A program made the position numbers and the translations under genes. The notes beneath the pieces were generated by a model that worked only from the letters and a program-made list of their open reading frames with translations, was not told where the DNA came from and did no database searches. A stretch of 64,000 nucleotides of DNA. It comes from Endothia cerciana (taxonomy: Eukaryota; Ascomycota; Sordariomycetes; Diaporthales; Cryphonectriaceae). This document shows, one piece after another, positions 23,308 through 36,461 of the stretch. The number at the start of each line of letters is the position of its first letter. The stretch's first letter is position 1. The DNA is taken from positions 434,001 to 498,000 of the forward strand of contig JALRMH010000018.1 of the NCBI GenBank assembly GCA_026119935.1, given 5' to 3'.

Positions 23308-25921
23308 GATGTAACCTAGAGGGAGATCCTGTTGCCAAGAGAGGCATACGCTCCCGCAGGCAAACTGAGCAAACCTCGAGCGGGAAGAGGCGTATTTTAT
23401 ATTCTTGCCATATAGGTCAGAGGCCGACACTCCGAGGCGGAGAAACCCAACGCCCAGGTCCTTCTCTAACAAAACACCCATATGCGACCTTCCCGAATAA
23501 GAAAGGCTACATGCAGTTAAGGTTGGTAGGTAGTACCATAGTAAGCCTCCACATGGCGATCACCCAGCTCCTCCGCCTAACGCAGCCTTCCAACGCTTGG
23601 ACTTGCATGGTCCGGCAATATTAAATATGGGCTGACGTACTGCGGTAGCCCTGCAAACAATCAAGGTGTGAAATTGCTTCTCGGCCTCCAGCATACAGAT
23701 AATGCAACGACCTCACCCCTGGCTATTTTGATGCCTTTCGGATGCTTCATGATACGCCTTGCTTCCGCTTGACGCTTGGCGGGATAGTCACTACTTGATT
23801 TTGTCGAATCATGCACGCTGCTTCCTGGACACTGGCGAGGAATGGTTCCGACTCATGTGGGATGGAGTACGTGCATCGCGATGGGGCATGTGTCGACTTT
23901 TGGTAGATACCATATTCCTGAGCAAACCATGAGTAATGGAGACCTGAACATGTGCTCATATCTGCCTGGGTTGGCCAAGCGGTTCTTACATTTTTCCCTA
24001 TGCGGTCGTCCCGTCCTCCCGTGAATTATGCCGTCCTACTGTACCGAGAAGAAATCCTGTGGCCATGCCCTCGACACCCCCAGGGCACCCGGTGTAAACT
24101 ATAGGCGCAGCCAGCCTTAGGACACAGGCGGTCGTCCTTGTTCCTCACACTCTTGTACGTCAGGGATCGGCTACACAACGATGAGAAGTAGTACAATCGT
24201 GTGCGGAGCGCATGCATGTGAATGCCATTGCTGTGAAGAACGTTCCCGCTTGCAGCTGCGTCGAAAGTGGTAAGCACAGCGCCTAAAGTCAGCACTAGGC
24301 GGCAGCGGCGCGGCGGCGGCCAGCCGGGTTTGCAGCTCTTTGAGCCTCGCCCATGAGAACAAGGAACATGCCGCGTGCTTCCGTCGTAGCCGGAACGCCA
24401 TTGAAGGGTCTACCTGCCTAGAACACCGGGCTGGACTATTGGGAGTGCCGGACTGTCATCGAAGGTTTCAAGGTTGCTACCTACCTAGGATACTGGTGAG
24501 CGGGGGCTTGGATGCCCAGAGTGAGGGGCAGGGATGGCACAGCGTCGCGGTACCGAGTCAGTAAGTAGCAGGCTGAATAAGGATCTGCTACACCCACGTG
24601 CGAAGAATGAAACCCAAAAGTACGATACGAGAATTGGCCTTCCTCAGGAAGGAATCCGTTCAGTCACGGCGATCCTAGCCCCGATTTGATGTTTATGAAG
24701 GATGCCGTGAAAGGTTCTGGTGACTAAGACACAGCTGAGCTTGTCCTTCTTAATTGACAGGATGATTGAGAAAGAAAAAAAAATCAGCTATGCTCACCAT
24801 GCTTAGCAAAACTGGGTTATCGGGTTGTCCCTTTATAAGTATGGATCTTAAGTCTGTCTCTTTTGCGATTGCTCATCTAAAGGATAGTGTACAGAATATC
24901 AGCCTCAAAAGAAAGGCTCCTCCCCCAGTCCTTTTGCATTCAAAAAGATGACTGGTTTCGGACTCATCAGACCCTCACACCTCCGCAGCTTGTTATGCGC
25001 AGTAATTACATTGACATGGGTAATCACCAAGAGGCGGTCCCAATGTCCATTTGAGAGCAACGCGATAGTAAAAGCTGCCTCAGGACCTCGTCACAAATTG
25101 ATCAGCTCCACGAAAGTCGGATATTGCAAGAATGCGTGATTCCATATACGAACATGGTATAGTCCGCACTTCCAGATTATGTTCTTCGACTGCGTACAAT
25201 ACCACAGACACGGTGATCTCAGTGTCAGTCAGTTTCCTCTCACGTGCCTCCCTCGCGGCCCCCTGGGCGCTGGGTTACATACATCATGCCGTGGACTTAT
25301 CAAACGAGGAAGATCCGCAACGCTAGGCCTGCATTGGAGAGCTATGCGCCGGTTACGAGAATACTGGTGGCGCTGTAACCCAACTTGGGGGAATCCAAAA
25401 CACGCCCAAAAAAAAAAGACGTATTTGCAACCCGCAATAAAGAATTCAGCAGCAACCCAAACGATTCCGAAGGGCCACTTCAGTTGGCTGGCATCAATCC
25501 GAGGGCTCAAGGGACCGGCTTCCTGCTAGATACTCGGATGTTGTACGCATCCAACGATGGGAGCTTGCTTATCCCTGCCTGCAACCTTGTTGAAACCCTC
25601 CACAACTGCTCATGATGACGATGACGCACTGATAAACAAGGAGGCTACCACGATAGAGGATCGTGGGGCAGCTCGTCTCAAAAAGAACCGGGAACCATTT
25701 ACGTACCTCTCCAGAGTTGACAGAAAGCTTGTTTTGTGTTGCCCCTAGTCACTGCCGAACAGCCGCTCAGGGGAGGGTGCCCTGTTCCTGTTCGAGTGCT
25801 TATATATTTCGAGCGTCCAGGCTTTCACGACCCTGTTCCTGTCCGCTCAATCGCTATTCCTTGCTCCGGGGCATCAGTAATTCGCAGCATCTCGACCGAG
25901 TCCCAGATAATCACCGCAATC
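23308..25921. other. Long gene-poor interval
   Basis: About 2.6 kb. The left end should hold the promoter of the minus-strand sedolisin gene. Scattered frames of 60-116 codons lack ATG context, splice partners and motifs. An A run lies near 24772-24782 and another near 25408-25418. The bases just before 25922 should hold the promoter of the small Cys-rich gene. Confidence 0.35.
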
Positions 25922-26343
25922 ATGCCGCCCGTACGATTCCAACCCCAATCGCAGGCGCAAATGGTGCCTAGACCGGCCGATATCGAAATGAACGCCACGG
26001 CTGTGACATCACCGCAGCAGGTAATATTCCGTTTGCCCCGCTACAATATTTCCTGACTGAAGAAGTCCCTTGCTGATTTATCCAGGGCTCGGCTGAGCAA
26101 ACACCAAACCGGTCACGTCTGGGTCTCAGGGGAGGAGGTCTTTTATGTGAGTATTGAACCCATAGAATTATCCACGTCTGGCGCGTTGAATTAACCCCTT
26201 CTTAGTCGACCTGTACGTTTGACGAAGCCTGATAGTCTCTTTCGTTACTGTCCCACTAACGAAACTTAAGCTGTGCCTGCTTTATATGTTGCGAGTGTTG
26301 TGAGGCATGCGTCAAGGGCATTGATGATTGCTGTTGCTGCTGA
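25922..26343 (+). CDS. Small Cys-rich C-terminal protein (CYSTM-like), 4 exons with a 7-nt micro-exon
   Basis: Four exons join in frame: 25922-26020, 26086-26146, 26206-26212, 26271-26343, giving 79 residues. The N-terminal half is Pro/Gln/Arg-rich (MPPVRFQPQSQAQMVP), then comes RLGLRGGGLLFDL, then a tail with 11 Cys: CACFICCECCEACVKGIDD followed by CCCC and the stop. Introns are GTAATA...CCAG, GTGAGT...TTAG and GTACGT...TAAG. This layout (basic Arg-Gly-Gly stretch followed by a short Cys-dense end) resembles small fungal proteins and the CYSTM type, where the Cys-rich end is thought to sit at a membrane, possibly palmitoylated. The model rests on frame continuity only; expression evidence would be needed. 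The three splice sites and the Cys pattern together make chance unlikely. Confidence 0.7.
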
Positions 26344-26838
26344 GGGGGGATGGAACTCAGCTGCCCACCCGGATGATTGGTCCCAACGCACAACGCCGGC
26401 TCTGTGAATGCATTGTGTTCTCCTTCTTGAGGGCTGGGCTGGTATAAGTTTGGTGAATGTAAACTACTCACCCTACGTGGTATTTAGTCCCTTTGTTGTG
26501 AATCTTCATGAAACTGCAAGCACGCTGTACGCATTTCTACGTCACTGAAAGTTCGGGATACAGACGCCTGAGGAATGACCGTTGATCCCTTGGACTATTT
26601 GAGCCGCCTCCTGACACGGTAAGAGGAGCCTGGCTTGGCTAGTTTGTCTTGTGGTCTGGGACCCTTTCTCCCATTTGTCCGCACGGTCCATGACACGGCC
26701 GCTCCCACTGTGGCAAGCAAGGGATGAGGGTCTCTGACCAGCGATTCCGCACGAAATTTATTGTTTACGTCCGATCTTTTTCTTTCGACACGGAATATAT
26801 CGAGCGTATTATCGTCACACTCAGAGCCAGCAGCATTA
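26344..26838. other. Intergenic, upstream of the glycosyltransferase
   Basis: About 495 bp with no gene I can support. It holds the 3' region of the small Cys-rich gene and the promoter of the glycosyltransferase. A CAG/CTG-rich patch follows the Cys-rich stop. Confidence 0.4.
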
Positions 26839-28026
26839 ATGCAGTCCACCTACCCTTTCAAAACCCCGTTCAGCCTTTCGACGTGGGGCCAGGCGAGGCC
26901 TCATGGTGCCAGCATCGCCGCGACAGCTGCCCTTCGACAAATGTCGGTTCGGAAGCATGTGCTTCTTGCCATCACGCTTGTCCTCCTCCTTGTGGGCTAC
27001 CTTCCATGTTCTCACCGGACTGCGCCGAGAAGAGCCTTACAGCCAACCAGATATGGCATACGCCGGGAAGAGATTCCTCGCATAGTCCATCTCGTGCAAC
27101 TGAAACCGAGTGAAGGAGCCGAGATGGACTTCTCTTTCCAGTCTTTCCTCTGCATCTACTCAGCCTATCAGTTCATTCAACCATCTACAATCTTCATTCA
27201 TACAGACCACAACCAGAGCGACGTGGATCAAGCCATCAAACACGGTTCATCATGGACGCGTAAGATTCTCACTGCCTTCCCAGATACGGTCAAGATAAAT
27301 CGAGTCACTCCACCCACCTCGGCCGCCAACGGACTACCCCTCGAGCGCATCGAGCACAAATCCGATTTCGTACGAATGGAGCAGATGGCGATTTACGGCG
27401 GAGTCTACCTCGACTGGGATGTTCTGACCTTGCGTTCTCCCATGCCGCTCCTGAGTGCTGGATTCGCAGCGGTCGTTGGACGGCAGGCCGATAACAACAT
27501 CAACAACGGCTGCTTCATGGCCACAAAGGACTCAGCGCTCGTGCAACTGATGATCCAAGATATGCCTGTCATCTTTAGTGGCGAGTGGCAGGCACACAGT
27601 ACCGGCTTGATCACGCCGATCGCCGAGAGGATCGCCTACGTTCCCGGCGAGGTGCTCATTATGGATTACAAGGCCTTTGCACCCACGAACTGGATGGATG
27701 ACAGTGCCTCGGCCTTGTTCTCCGAGAGAGAGGCCAAGGAGAAGTTAGTCACGTTGAGCGGGCAGGCCAACGTTGATACGGTTGATGCGCTGGGCAGGTG
27801 GAACAATAGAACCAAAGGGGCCGACTGGGAGATGGACTTCAGCCAGACATACTTCCTGCATGCGTTCAAGGCAATGTGGGGGCCCCTGCCGCGGTTCGAG
27901 GGGATCACCGTCCCGTATGTCTTGAGGAGGAGGTCGAACTACGCACTGGCGGCGTGGCCGCTTGTGATGCAAGGGATCAGAGAAGGAATCATCGATGAGG
28001 CCGATGGCGTACAACCAGTGTCTTAA
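26839..28026 (+). CDS. GT32-like glycosyltransferase with DXD motif, type II membrane protein
   Basis: Single exon, 395 residues from the ATG at 26839; a second in-frame ATG at 26941 (MSVRKHVLL) would still leave the anchor. The N-terminus is short and cytosolic, then one hydrophobic anchor (HVLLAITLVLLLVGYL). The catalytic part begins with EEIPRIVHLVQLK, and the sugar-nucleotide/metal site is KSDFVRMEQMAIYGGVYLDWDV, where DWD is the DXD motif and the Asp-Arg-Tyr/Gly block is typical of the Gly_transf_sug (OCH1/GT32) family. A NNGCFMATKDS segment follows, as in relatives. Expected place is the Golgi, adding a sugar (often mannose) to protein or lipid glycans. It converges on the non-reducing PKS, 257 bp away, and may be just outside the cluster. 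Confidence 0.85.
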   Translation: MQSTYPFKTPFSLSTWGQARPHGASIAATAALRQMSVRKHVLLAITLVLLLVGYLPCSHRTAPRRALQPTRYGIRREEIPRIVHLVQLKPSEGAEMDFSFQSFLCIYSAYQFIQPSTIFIHTDHNQSDVDQAIKHGSSWTRKILTAFPDTVKINRVTPPTSAANGLPLERIEHKSDFVRMEQMAIYGGVYLDWDVLTLRSPMPLLSAGFAAVVGRQADNNINNGCFMATKDSALVQLMIQDMPVIFSGEWQAHSTGLITPIAERIAYVPGEVLIMDYKAFAPTNWMDDSASALFSEREAKEKLVTLSGQANVDTVDALGRWNNRTKGADWEMDFSQTYFLHAFKAMWGPLPRFEGITVPYVLRRRSNYALAAWPLVMQGIREGIIDEADGVQPVS

Positions 28027-28283
28027 ATCATTTATATGGACTAGATACGGAGTATGCTATGAGTATCTAGCTACTTCTCCATGCCTACAGGCTATCATAA
28101 TGCTCTAACATCCGCTCCTCAACCTCTACTAATAGAAAAGAGAAAATGAACTGTATGTAAACTTGCACTCCGTGAACTGATCATACAAGCCCATCGTGAG
28201 CCTCTCAGATGCCCCAAAAATGAAATCCCATCCACGAGACGCAGCGGTGACAGGATGGAACGAAATATGGAATCGAACAAAGT

Positions 28284-31200
28284 TCATGAGTGAAGGTAAC
28301 CCATCTTCCTCCAAGACGCCACAATTTTGCGAGCCACCTCAGGACCAACGGGCTTCAGTTCCGCTATCGTCTTTGAATGTTCCTGTGCCTTCGTCGTGTC
28401 CAAGATCAACCCGCCACATGACATCCGCTCAAAATTATGGTCCAGGAAGTCAATAAGCCGCTTGGCCGGGTTGTCGGTCTCCATGGGCAATGGTGACCTG
28501 CGCACGAGCTTACACCAGTCACGGAAGGAGATGACCCCCCTGTGCGGTATTCCCAGAGCATCGGCCAGCACAGGTGACATCTCCTTCCACGGCTGGCCGA
28601 CGGGGTTGTCGATATGGTAGACAGGATATGACTCCGGCGCGGTGTCGTCCCCTATGGCTAGCAGCTCGATTATGGTACCCGCACATGTATCGACAGGCAC
28701 CCACTGCAGGACACCGTCGAGATCCGGCCAAGCACGCAATGAATGCGCGGATTTGATCAGGAAGGCGAAGTGCTCAATCGGATTCCAGAAACCGCTCGTG
28801 CTCGATCCGGCAATCTGTCCCGGGCGCACGACCATGGTTCGGAAGCGCTCGGGATACTTGTGCACAGTCTCATCCAACATCCTCTCACATATCCACTTGG
28901 CCTCACAATAGCCGATTGGCATCGCTGCAGAGAGGGGAAAGCGTTGCTCAAGAACCCGGCCTTCGCCTGCCAGTCCAACCACGCCGATGGATGACACGAG
29001 CTGGAAACCGATGCGTGGGGCTTCCTCGCGGTTGGACATGCTTCGTGCCAGGTCGAGCAGGTTGCGGAGTGCCTGGAACTGGGTCTCGAAGGCGCGAACA
29101 GGGCGGGTGCCGCTCATAGGCCAAGCATTGTGGATGATGTGCGTGCCATGCCTCTCGAGCCAGGAATATTCTGCGTCTGGGAGGCCGAGCTTGGGCTTCG
29201 ATGAGTCGATCTCGAGCACACGGAGCTTGGCGCGGGCAACGGCGGACAGCCCGATGCTGCGCGTAGAGAAGGCCTCGAGTTGACGCCGCTCGGCCGGGGT
29301 GCTGCTCCGCCGGTTCGCGCAGACGACCGTCTTGACATTGGGGTGCTCGGCGAGTCCAGCCACAATGTGCGAGCCCAAGCTGCCAGTGGCACCCGTGATT
29401 ACCACGACGGCGTCTTTGGGATTTCCAACAGCCTTATTGGCTCGCGGGGTCGGTTCAGGCGTAGCCCAACCGTTTGTGAACTTCATCACATAATTCTCTG
29501 CCTCCTTCTCCCGAGCTGTCTCTGCATCCGCACTCGAGTGAATGCTCTCCGCCACAGGGTCAGGGCCTGGTTTGGGTAACTTCTTCTGAATTGGAGCCGA
29601 CGCCATGGCTATTATGACCTTTTGAAAGTTGTTCTCCGGCAAGTATCCGTCGGTCCAGTCGACATGGCCAAATCCAGCAGCATGCAACTCAGCTTCCCAG
29701 TGCTCAGCAGGGATGATGGCATGCTTCCGACCATCGTCGAACAGCCACCAACCCTCAAGCAGCCCAAAGATGAGATCAATGAACGGGACCACCTCGGTCA
29801 TCTCGAGCATCATGAGGAAGCCGTCAGGATGAAGGGCACTGCGCACGTTGGCGAGCGATGTGACAAGATTATGCGTTGCGTGGATGGCATTGCTGGCCAG
29901 AACGATGTGACTGCCTCGCAGCTCGTCCACCGGCGATTGCCCGATATCGTGCACCGCAAACCGCATGAACGGATATAGCTTGCCGAATTGCCGACGTGCA
30001 TTGGCCACCATGGACGGGGAAATATCCGTGAAGGTATACTCAACGGGCACGTCAAGTGAAGCCAGGAACGGTGCCAGGACCCGGGTAGTACCACCTGTAC
30101 CAGCACCCATCTCGAGGGCCTTGAGCGTCTCGCCCGGCTGCAAGGAGCAGACCCGCTCGATCAGTTTTCCAATGACATCCCTCATTTGGCCATAGTTCAT
30201 ACGGTTGAACGTGTGATCGCAGTACAGCGCCTGCACCAGCTCACGGCCCTCAACGGAGCCGAAGATGACGCGAATCCCGTCCGTTTTCCCGCTTAGGACA
30301 CCAGCAAGGTGACTTCCAGCATAAAATGTGAGGTTGTTGGCGATGGCGAACTCAGGATAGGTATCTAGGAGCTCCTGAAGGACGACCTTGCTGCTCTTGT
30401 GCGGGGCGGGTATACTTGTACGGATGATCTGGCCGGATGCAGGATCAATATTCACTAGCCGGGCATCCCTTTCAAGAAATTCGTAGATGAAAGTCATGAG
30501 CCTCCCATGCTGGGGGAGAAAGGGGACGTGAGGCAGGATATCGCGCGCCCTGGCAGTGCGCAAAGAGCATCCTAGCTCGTCAAACGCCTCTACGACCAGG
30601 GCAGCACAGAGGCGGTTGGTGGCGGCGATGATGATCTGATCGATATTATCGAGATGGTGCTCGCGGATTTGCTTGTCGGAGAGCATCTTTACCTCTCCAA
30701 AGCATTGGAGTACATCAGCCGATGACAGCCTCAAGTTACTCACGACAGGTAGTGAGTTCGCAGTTGCGGCGGGAGCAGACACAGAGTGCTTCGCTTCTGC
30801 CTCACTGGGAGTCGAGACGCCTGTATCTATAGGTGAAGTAGGACAGGTGCTGATGGTCTCGATACTGCTCTGGCTTGCGTTGTCATCATCGTCGTCCACG
30901 TTCGCTCCCTCACTATCTCCATGGTCCTCACCGTATAGGGCGTTTGAAATGCAAACGACAAATTTGCGGAGGCTTGTTGCTTCCATAAGCTGTGCTTGAT
31001 CGAGTGTGCACTTGAAGACAATCTCGACCTCTCGCGCAAGCTCCATACCCATCAGGGAGTCGATACCGAAGTCTGCCAGCTCCGAATCAGGGCCGATCTC
31101 ACTTCCTTCGACGCCTGTAACGCTTGACACCAGGTTCCTGACATCCTCAGTGATATCTAGGCGACGTGACGACTTGGATTTCTTCTCTTTCTTGGGTCTA

Positions 31201-34200
31201 CTCCTCTTTGGAACCTCCTCAACGGAGGCAGGGGCTTCCACGACCAGGGTTGGAGGGACAGGGCCAACTTCAACCTTGGCGGTCGTCGATGATGCCGTAG
31301 TGACAGGCGCCTTGTTTCTCAACACTGACTCATCAACTGTGAGCCTCGTCAGCATCTTAGCCATAGATGCCTTGGCTACCCGAGCATACTGGATACCCAA
31401 CATGATCTCGGTCAGCGTTCCAGAATTGGCATCAAAGACAAAAACATCAGACATATAAAGCTTCTCGCTCTGGCGAGTGTGGCGCGCGAAGACGTGCCAG
31501 CTACCAGGCCCATCCCCGGAAGCTCTGGCAGCCGCACGTGGCGATCGCATCGACAGCTCGCATCCAGTAGCAATGTACATATCGTTCTGACTGCGATCTG
31601 TCATGCAGTTGACCCAAATGCCAGCGACCTGGCTGAAACTATCGCTCAGCGGGACGTCCAGCCATGTCTCACCCGAGTGCTTAAGAGCGACACGTCCAGC
31701 AGTCTCATTGCGACAACCTACCACGGTCTTAACGCCACGATATAGCTCCGGATATTCAACGATCTCACTGAAGGCACGGTAGACGTTTCGACCGCTCAGG
31801 GCCTCCACGTCATCTTCGTCGTTCTCCAGACCAAGACGCAGCAGTCTCGAGCACTGGGCGTGGCTGACGAGACGCTCGTAACGGGCGAATTCGGCCTGGT
31901 AGGTCGGATCGCTGGACGCGCGGATATGGAGGCGTGCCTCAACGTGCGTTTGAGGCAGGTCGTTGGTGCCTGCTACGCTGCTGATTTTCCAACCCCAAAG
32001 GAACTCGCTGTCGATGGGCTCAAAGTCGAGCCACACTATGCGACAAGGGTCGACGCAAAGCGGTGCGTGGTTAAGCATATCATGTACCACTGGCTGCATG
32101 CTGGAGGCCTTCCAGTCCGGATGAATACTGAACAGTGCCTCGATAGCCATGCTGACTTCGAGTGTGGCTGGGCAGATGGGTGCCGTCTGCACAATCAGGT
32201 GACCTGACATTAAGCGCTGATACTCTTCCGAGCCAGTGTTGATGCGGAAGCGTGGCCAGCGCTTGTTGTTGCCTGCGTCTTGGAACCCAACAAACGTCCA
32301 CAGGCCCATGGCCTTCTCGTCCTGCTCCTGCTGTTCGACGGGAGCAACACCTGAGGTGGCGGCCAGTTCTGCTGCTGCTCTTCGGACCTCCTCTAGGGGC
32401 GATCGAAGTTCCATCCAATGCCGGTTCTTCTCAAATTGATATGGAGGTAGAAGTAGCCGCGCATATTCTTGTGCCTGGCGTGCATGATGTGCCCAGAACG
32501 AGACGCGGAGGCCATGTTTCCAGAGAGATACTGTTGCGTCAGTGAGAGACTCGATGCCTTTGTCGTTGTTGGCGATGCTCATGGCCTGGAAGTGATGTTT
32601 GTCTGAGGACCCGAGCGCCCTGCTAGCCATAATGGTAATCGTAGAGTTGGACCCGGCCTCGAGGAATATGGCCGCTGGATGCTCCTTGGCTAGACGTTGG
32701 ATCGCATGGTTGAAGAAGACGGGCCGACGCATGTGCTCGGCGACGAACTTGGACGTAATCCTCTCTGTGGACTTGTTTTCGGATGCCCTCTCAAAGGGAA
32801 TGGTGGGATCATGGAAGACCATGTCTCCTGCGACAAGCTCCAGGCTGTCCATGAGAGGGTCGACAAGGGTGGAGTGGAAGGCGTTAGTGACATTGAGCCT
32901 CTTTTTCTTGATGCCCGAATACTGTGAATTAGACGATATCCTCTCGGCAACCGCGTCGATAGCCTTGGTAGCTCCGGCCAAAGTAAAGCTGCAAGGACCA
33001 TTATGACAGGCAATAGTGGCCGGTAAATCCTCCCCGTACACAGCGTTGGCCTCAGCCAAGAGCTGGTCCACAATGGCTTTATCAGCTTCAACGGCCATCA
33101 TGGCACCGGGGTCGCTGCCCCAGGCGTCACGAACTAGCCTTGCACGCTCGGCTACCAGTTTGATAGAGTCCTCGAGGCTTAGCACACCAGAGACACAAAT
33201 GGCAGTAATCTCGCCGAAGCTGTGGCCTACGACAGAGGCAACTTGGGTGGAACCTAGGAAGCTGTCCAGCCAGCTGCGGGCAGAGGCGTACTGCATCGCG
33301 AAGAGCATGGTTTGCAACGCAACGATGTCTGTCACCGGGGTGCGGGAGAAGATTCCTGGGTAGATGCTGCCCAAACCATGTGCCCGCGCGACTTCATCGC
33401 ACCTGTCAAGGTGGTGACGCAGCAACGCAACACTATCATACAACTTACGGTCCAGTCCGATGAATGTCGACACTTGACCTCCAAAGCAGAGTATCACCGG
33501 CCTCTCCGCCTTTGTAGCTGCGACGCCGGCTTCGGCGGGATTGGTTGAAGCATGTGCCAGTGTGTCGATAAGCTCAGCCAAAGAGCGACAACTGAAGATG
33601 AAGCCTTGGGTCAGGGATCGGTTGGACTGTTTGTTCATGTGGAACGAGATATCAGCGAGGGTGAGTTGCGACCGTGATCTGACGTAGGAAGCCAACTTCG
33701 TGCAATATGAGCTTATACTGCGAGCATCAAGTCCGGCGATCCAAAAGGGCAAGCGTTGGGTGTCCTCAATATCAGTATCGGTCCGGATCGTAGCTGTCAC
33801 AGCGCCAGTGATCTTTTGCGGTGGTTGTGTGACAACCATAGAAGCGTTGGAGCCTGATGCTCCGTAGTTATTGATCAAAGCAGCTTTGTACTCTTCGTGC
33901 CACGGGCGCAGAGATGTGACTACTTCCATCATGTCGTCTGGCCTGACTGAGATGTGATGGCTCATAGTGGTGAAGCTGGCCTGGGGAGGAAGAAACCCGC
34001 CCTGCATCATTGCGATGATTTTGATGAGCGATATTACACCGCTAGCACCCTCAGTATGCCCGATATGGCCCTTCACCGATCCGATGGGGAGCTTCTTGGA
34101 GCGGGTTGGGCCCGCAAGTGCCATCCTGATGCTCTCGTACTCGGCTGGATCACCGACAGGTGTTCCAGTTCCATGTGCCTCTACAAGTGATATGTCGTTA

Positions 34201-36461
34201 GGATTCAGTTTCGCCTTGCGTACAACGTCTCTAAATAATTGAGATAAAGAAGGGGAATTGGGCACGAAGAGTGGAGTGCAGTTCTGGTTCTGGTAGACAG
34301 CGCTGCTCGCGATACACGCGTGAATCTGGTTGCCATCCGCTATAGCATCGGACAGCTTCTTGAGGAAGACACAGGCGATACCCTCACCACGACAGTAACC
34401 GTCGGCCTGGTCGTCGAAGGGTTTACACTGTCCCGTAGGGCTGAGGAAACTGGCACCAGCAAGGTTCTGGAACCATAGGAAGTTGGTCATGGCCGCAGCG
34501 CCTCCAGTTAGAGCAGCAGTGCATTCGCCGGAGAGGATATTCCGACAAGCAGTATGTATAGCTACTGCAGAAGCTGAGCAAGCAGTATCGAAAGTCATAG
34601 ATGGACCGGTCCATCCAAAATAGTGGGATACTTTGCCGGTGATGAAACTCTTGAGATTGCCCGTGGCTGTGAAGGCATTGGCGGTATGGCAGGCTGCGTG
34701 GTGCTCATAGTCACCGGCGCAGGCACCTAAGTAGACACCGACATGTCTCTTATCCCGAGCACCATCCCCGCTGCTTGGTGTCTCTGTGAAATATCCCGAT
34801 GATTCGACGGCTTGGTACGCCGCTTGCAGGAATAGACGCTGCTGGGGGTCCATAGTTGCAGATTCACGAGGGCTTCGCTTGAAAAATTTGTGGTCAAATT
34901 CGTCGACACCCCGAATGAAGTTGCCGTACCATTTCCGGGCAGGTTCTTTATCGCCCTCGCGGAAGAGTGTGTCGAACATTAACCTGTCAGGGCCGATCTC
35001 TTCGTGTTGCGACTCGCCCGTCCGCAGCATCCGAGCGAACTCATTGACATCGTCTGCGCCAGCCACTTTGATGGACATGCCCACAACAGCGATGGCATCC
35101 TCGCCTAAGGGTACATTGGTCTTGACCCGAGGCTTTGGCTGGGTTACTTTCACCTCGGCTTCGTCCTGAAGGTCGGCGAAATGTAACAACCTTCGACCAA
35201 GGCGGCGCATCATCGTCGGTGGTACGCATCTGTCCGGGCCGAATGAGACCACTCTGGAGCCACTCTCTGCCTCAATTGCCTTGAAAGATCCATACCAATC
35301 GCATTGATGCACGAGCATGGACCGGATCGCGATCTCGTGCAGGCTTTGATCACTTTCCGCAAGTGAAAACAAATTGTTCTTGTTTGTTTCGTTGCCCGCA
35401 TAGTTGGTGTAGCTTGGCAACGCCATCTTGGCTACGTCGGCAAACTGTAGGCCCTCGACTGATGTACATAGCTTGACGAGAGAATCGATAAATGGGCTCC
35501 CATCATTTGCGGGGCTGTGAAATTGACCGCGGAGTCCTACCTCTGCGACTGTGATACCTGCCGAACGTAGACGGTGTAGTAGTTGCGAGGCGACGCGGTC
35601 CGAACTCGTCACTGTAGCACGAGATACGTCGAAAAGCACGGATACTGTTTCCGAGATGTCAGTAATTTCACTTGTCTAGTTGCTTGTTTGTCCTGGAAGT
35701 GAGAAGATCACATACCATACGCTTCAGAGGCCAGGGTGTCTATTGTCCGAGTCATCTCTGCTCTCTGCTCGACACTTTGCCAGGCGGTCGCGTACGACCT
35801 GGACCTCCCCTGCCCATTCTTGTCGTACCATGCTTCTTGGGCATCGACAAGAGCTCCCACGAGCATCGAAAGTCTTATAGCAGCAGCCCCGTATTTCTCA
35901 AAGTCGACCCTGGTGCGTGAGCTCGCTACAGTGAAGGCACTAAGCAGACCTGAGCAAAATCCGAGGGCTTCTGCGCTCGATTCGCTCACGAAGTCGACTT
36001 GAAGGTCTTTCCCCGCCCCTGAGGCTTTCAGCTCGAGGTATCGCCAGTACTGTGTAAGTTGTGTGAGGACGACCAACGGCGTCAATACTATATTTGGGAG
36101 TATGGTCCCTTCTTGATGACTATCGTCCAAACCTTGCCTTAGCCATGAGTCAAGGTCTGCTAGTAGGTTCTGGCCAGAGACAACGTTGGCCACCTCTGGT
36201 ATTCTTGTTCTGTTCATCTATTGTCAGCAGTGGTTTCTTCTTGTTATTTGTTATTCCCACGACATACATGAGCTCCCGCCAGTACCGTGGCAAGTCGGCT
36301 ACTGTATCCAGAGCCCAGCGGTGTCCATCCGAGCCATTATCCGAGAGAGTCTGTCGGAGCCTATCCAGAGATTGCTTGTTGAAGGAGAGAACCTGCGGGC
36401 CAAACACCAGGATCGTCCGAGTGGCCTCCCCAGGTATGTCGTAGCAAGGTAGGCCGTTCAT
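28284..36461 (-). CDS. Non-reducing polyketide synthase, SAT-KS-AT-PT-ACP-CMeT-R
   Basis: Three exons (36461-36268, 36209-35716, 35644-28284) give 2682 residues. Domains in order: SAT with nucleophile Cys150 in GFCSG and His272 in GQFHSP; KS with Cys585 (DTACSAS), EAHGTGTPVGDP and GHIGHTEGAS; AT with Ser1038 (GHSFGE); product template with His1378 (SGHLIVQTAPICP) and an Asp in LSDSFSQVAG; one ACP with Ser1759 (FGIDSLMGMEL); C-methyltransferase with LEMGAGTGGTTRVLAPF near 2073; and a terminal NADPH-dependent thioester reductase with GATGSLGSHI near 2311 and YCEAK near 2473. All key residues are present. There is no thioesterase, so release as an aldehyde is expected. This layout makes methylated aromatic aldehydes (sorbicillin-, citrinin-, asperfuranone- and azaphilone-type precursors). 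The SAT suggests it accepts an acyl starter from the reducing PKS further right. Confidence 0.95.

Noticed and set aside
28284..35639. Many long open frames on the plus strand across the NR-PKS (for example near 29.3, 30.7, 31.0 and 32.2 kb)
   Set aside because: They lie opposite a continuous PKS frame with all catalytic motifs, so they are shadows produced by its codon bias.
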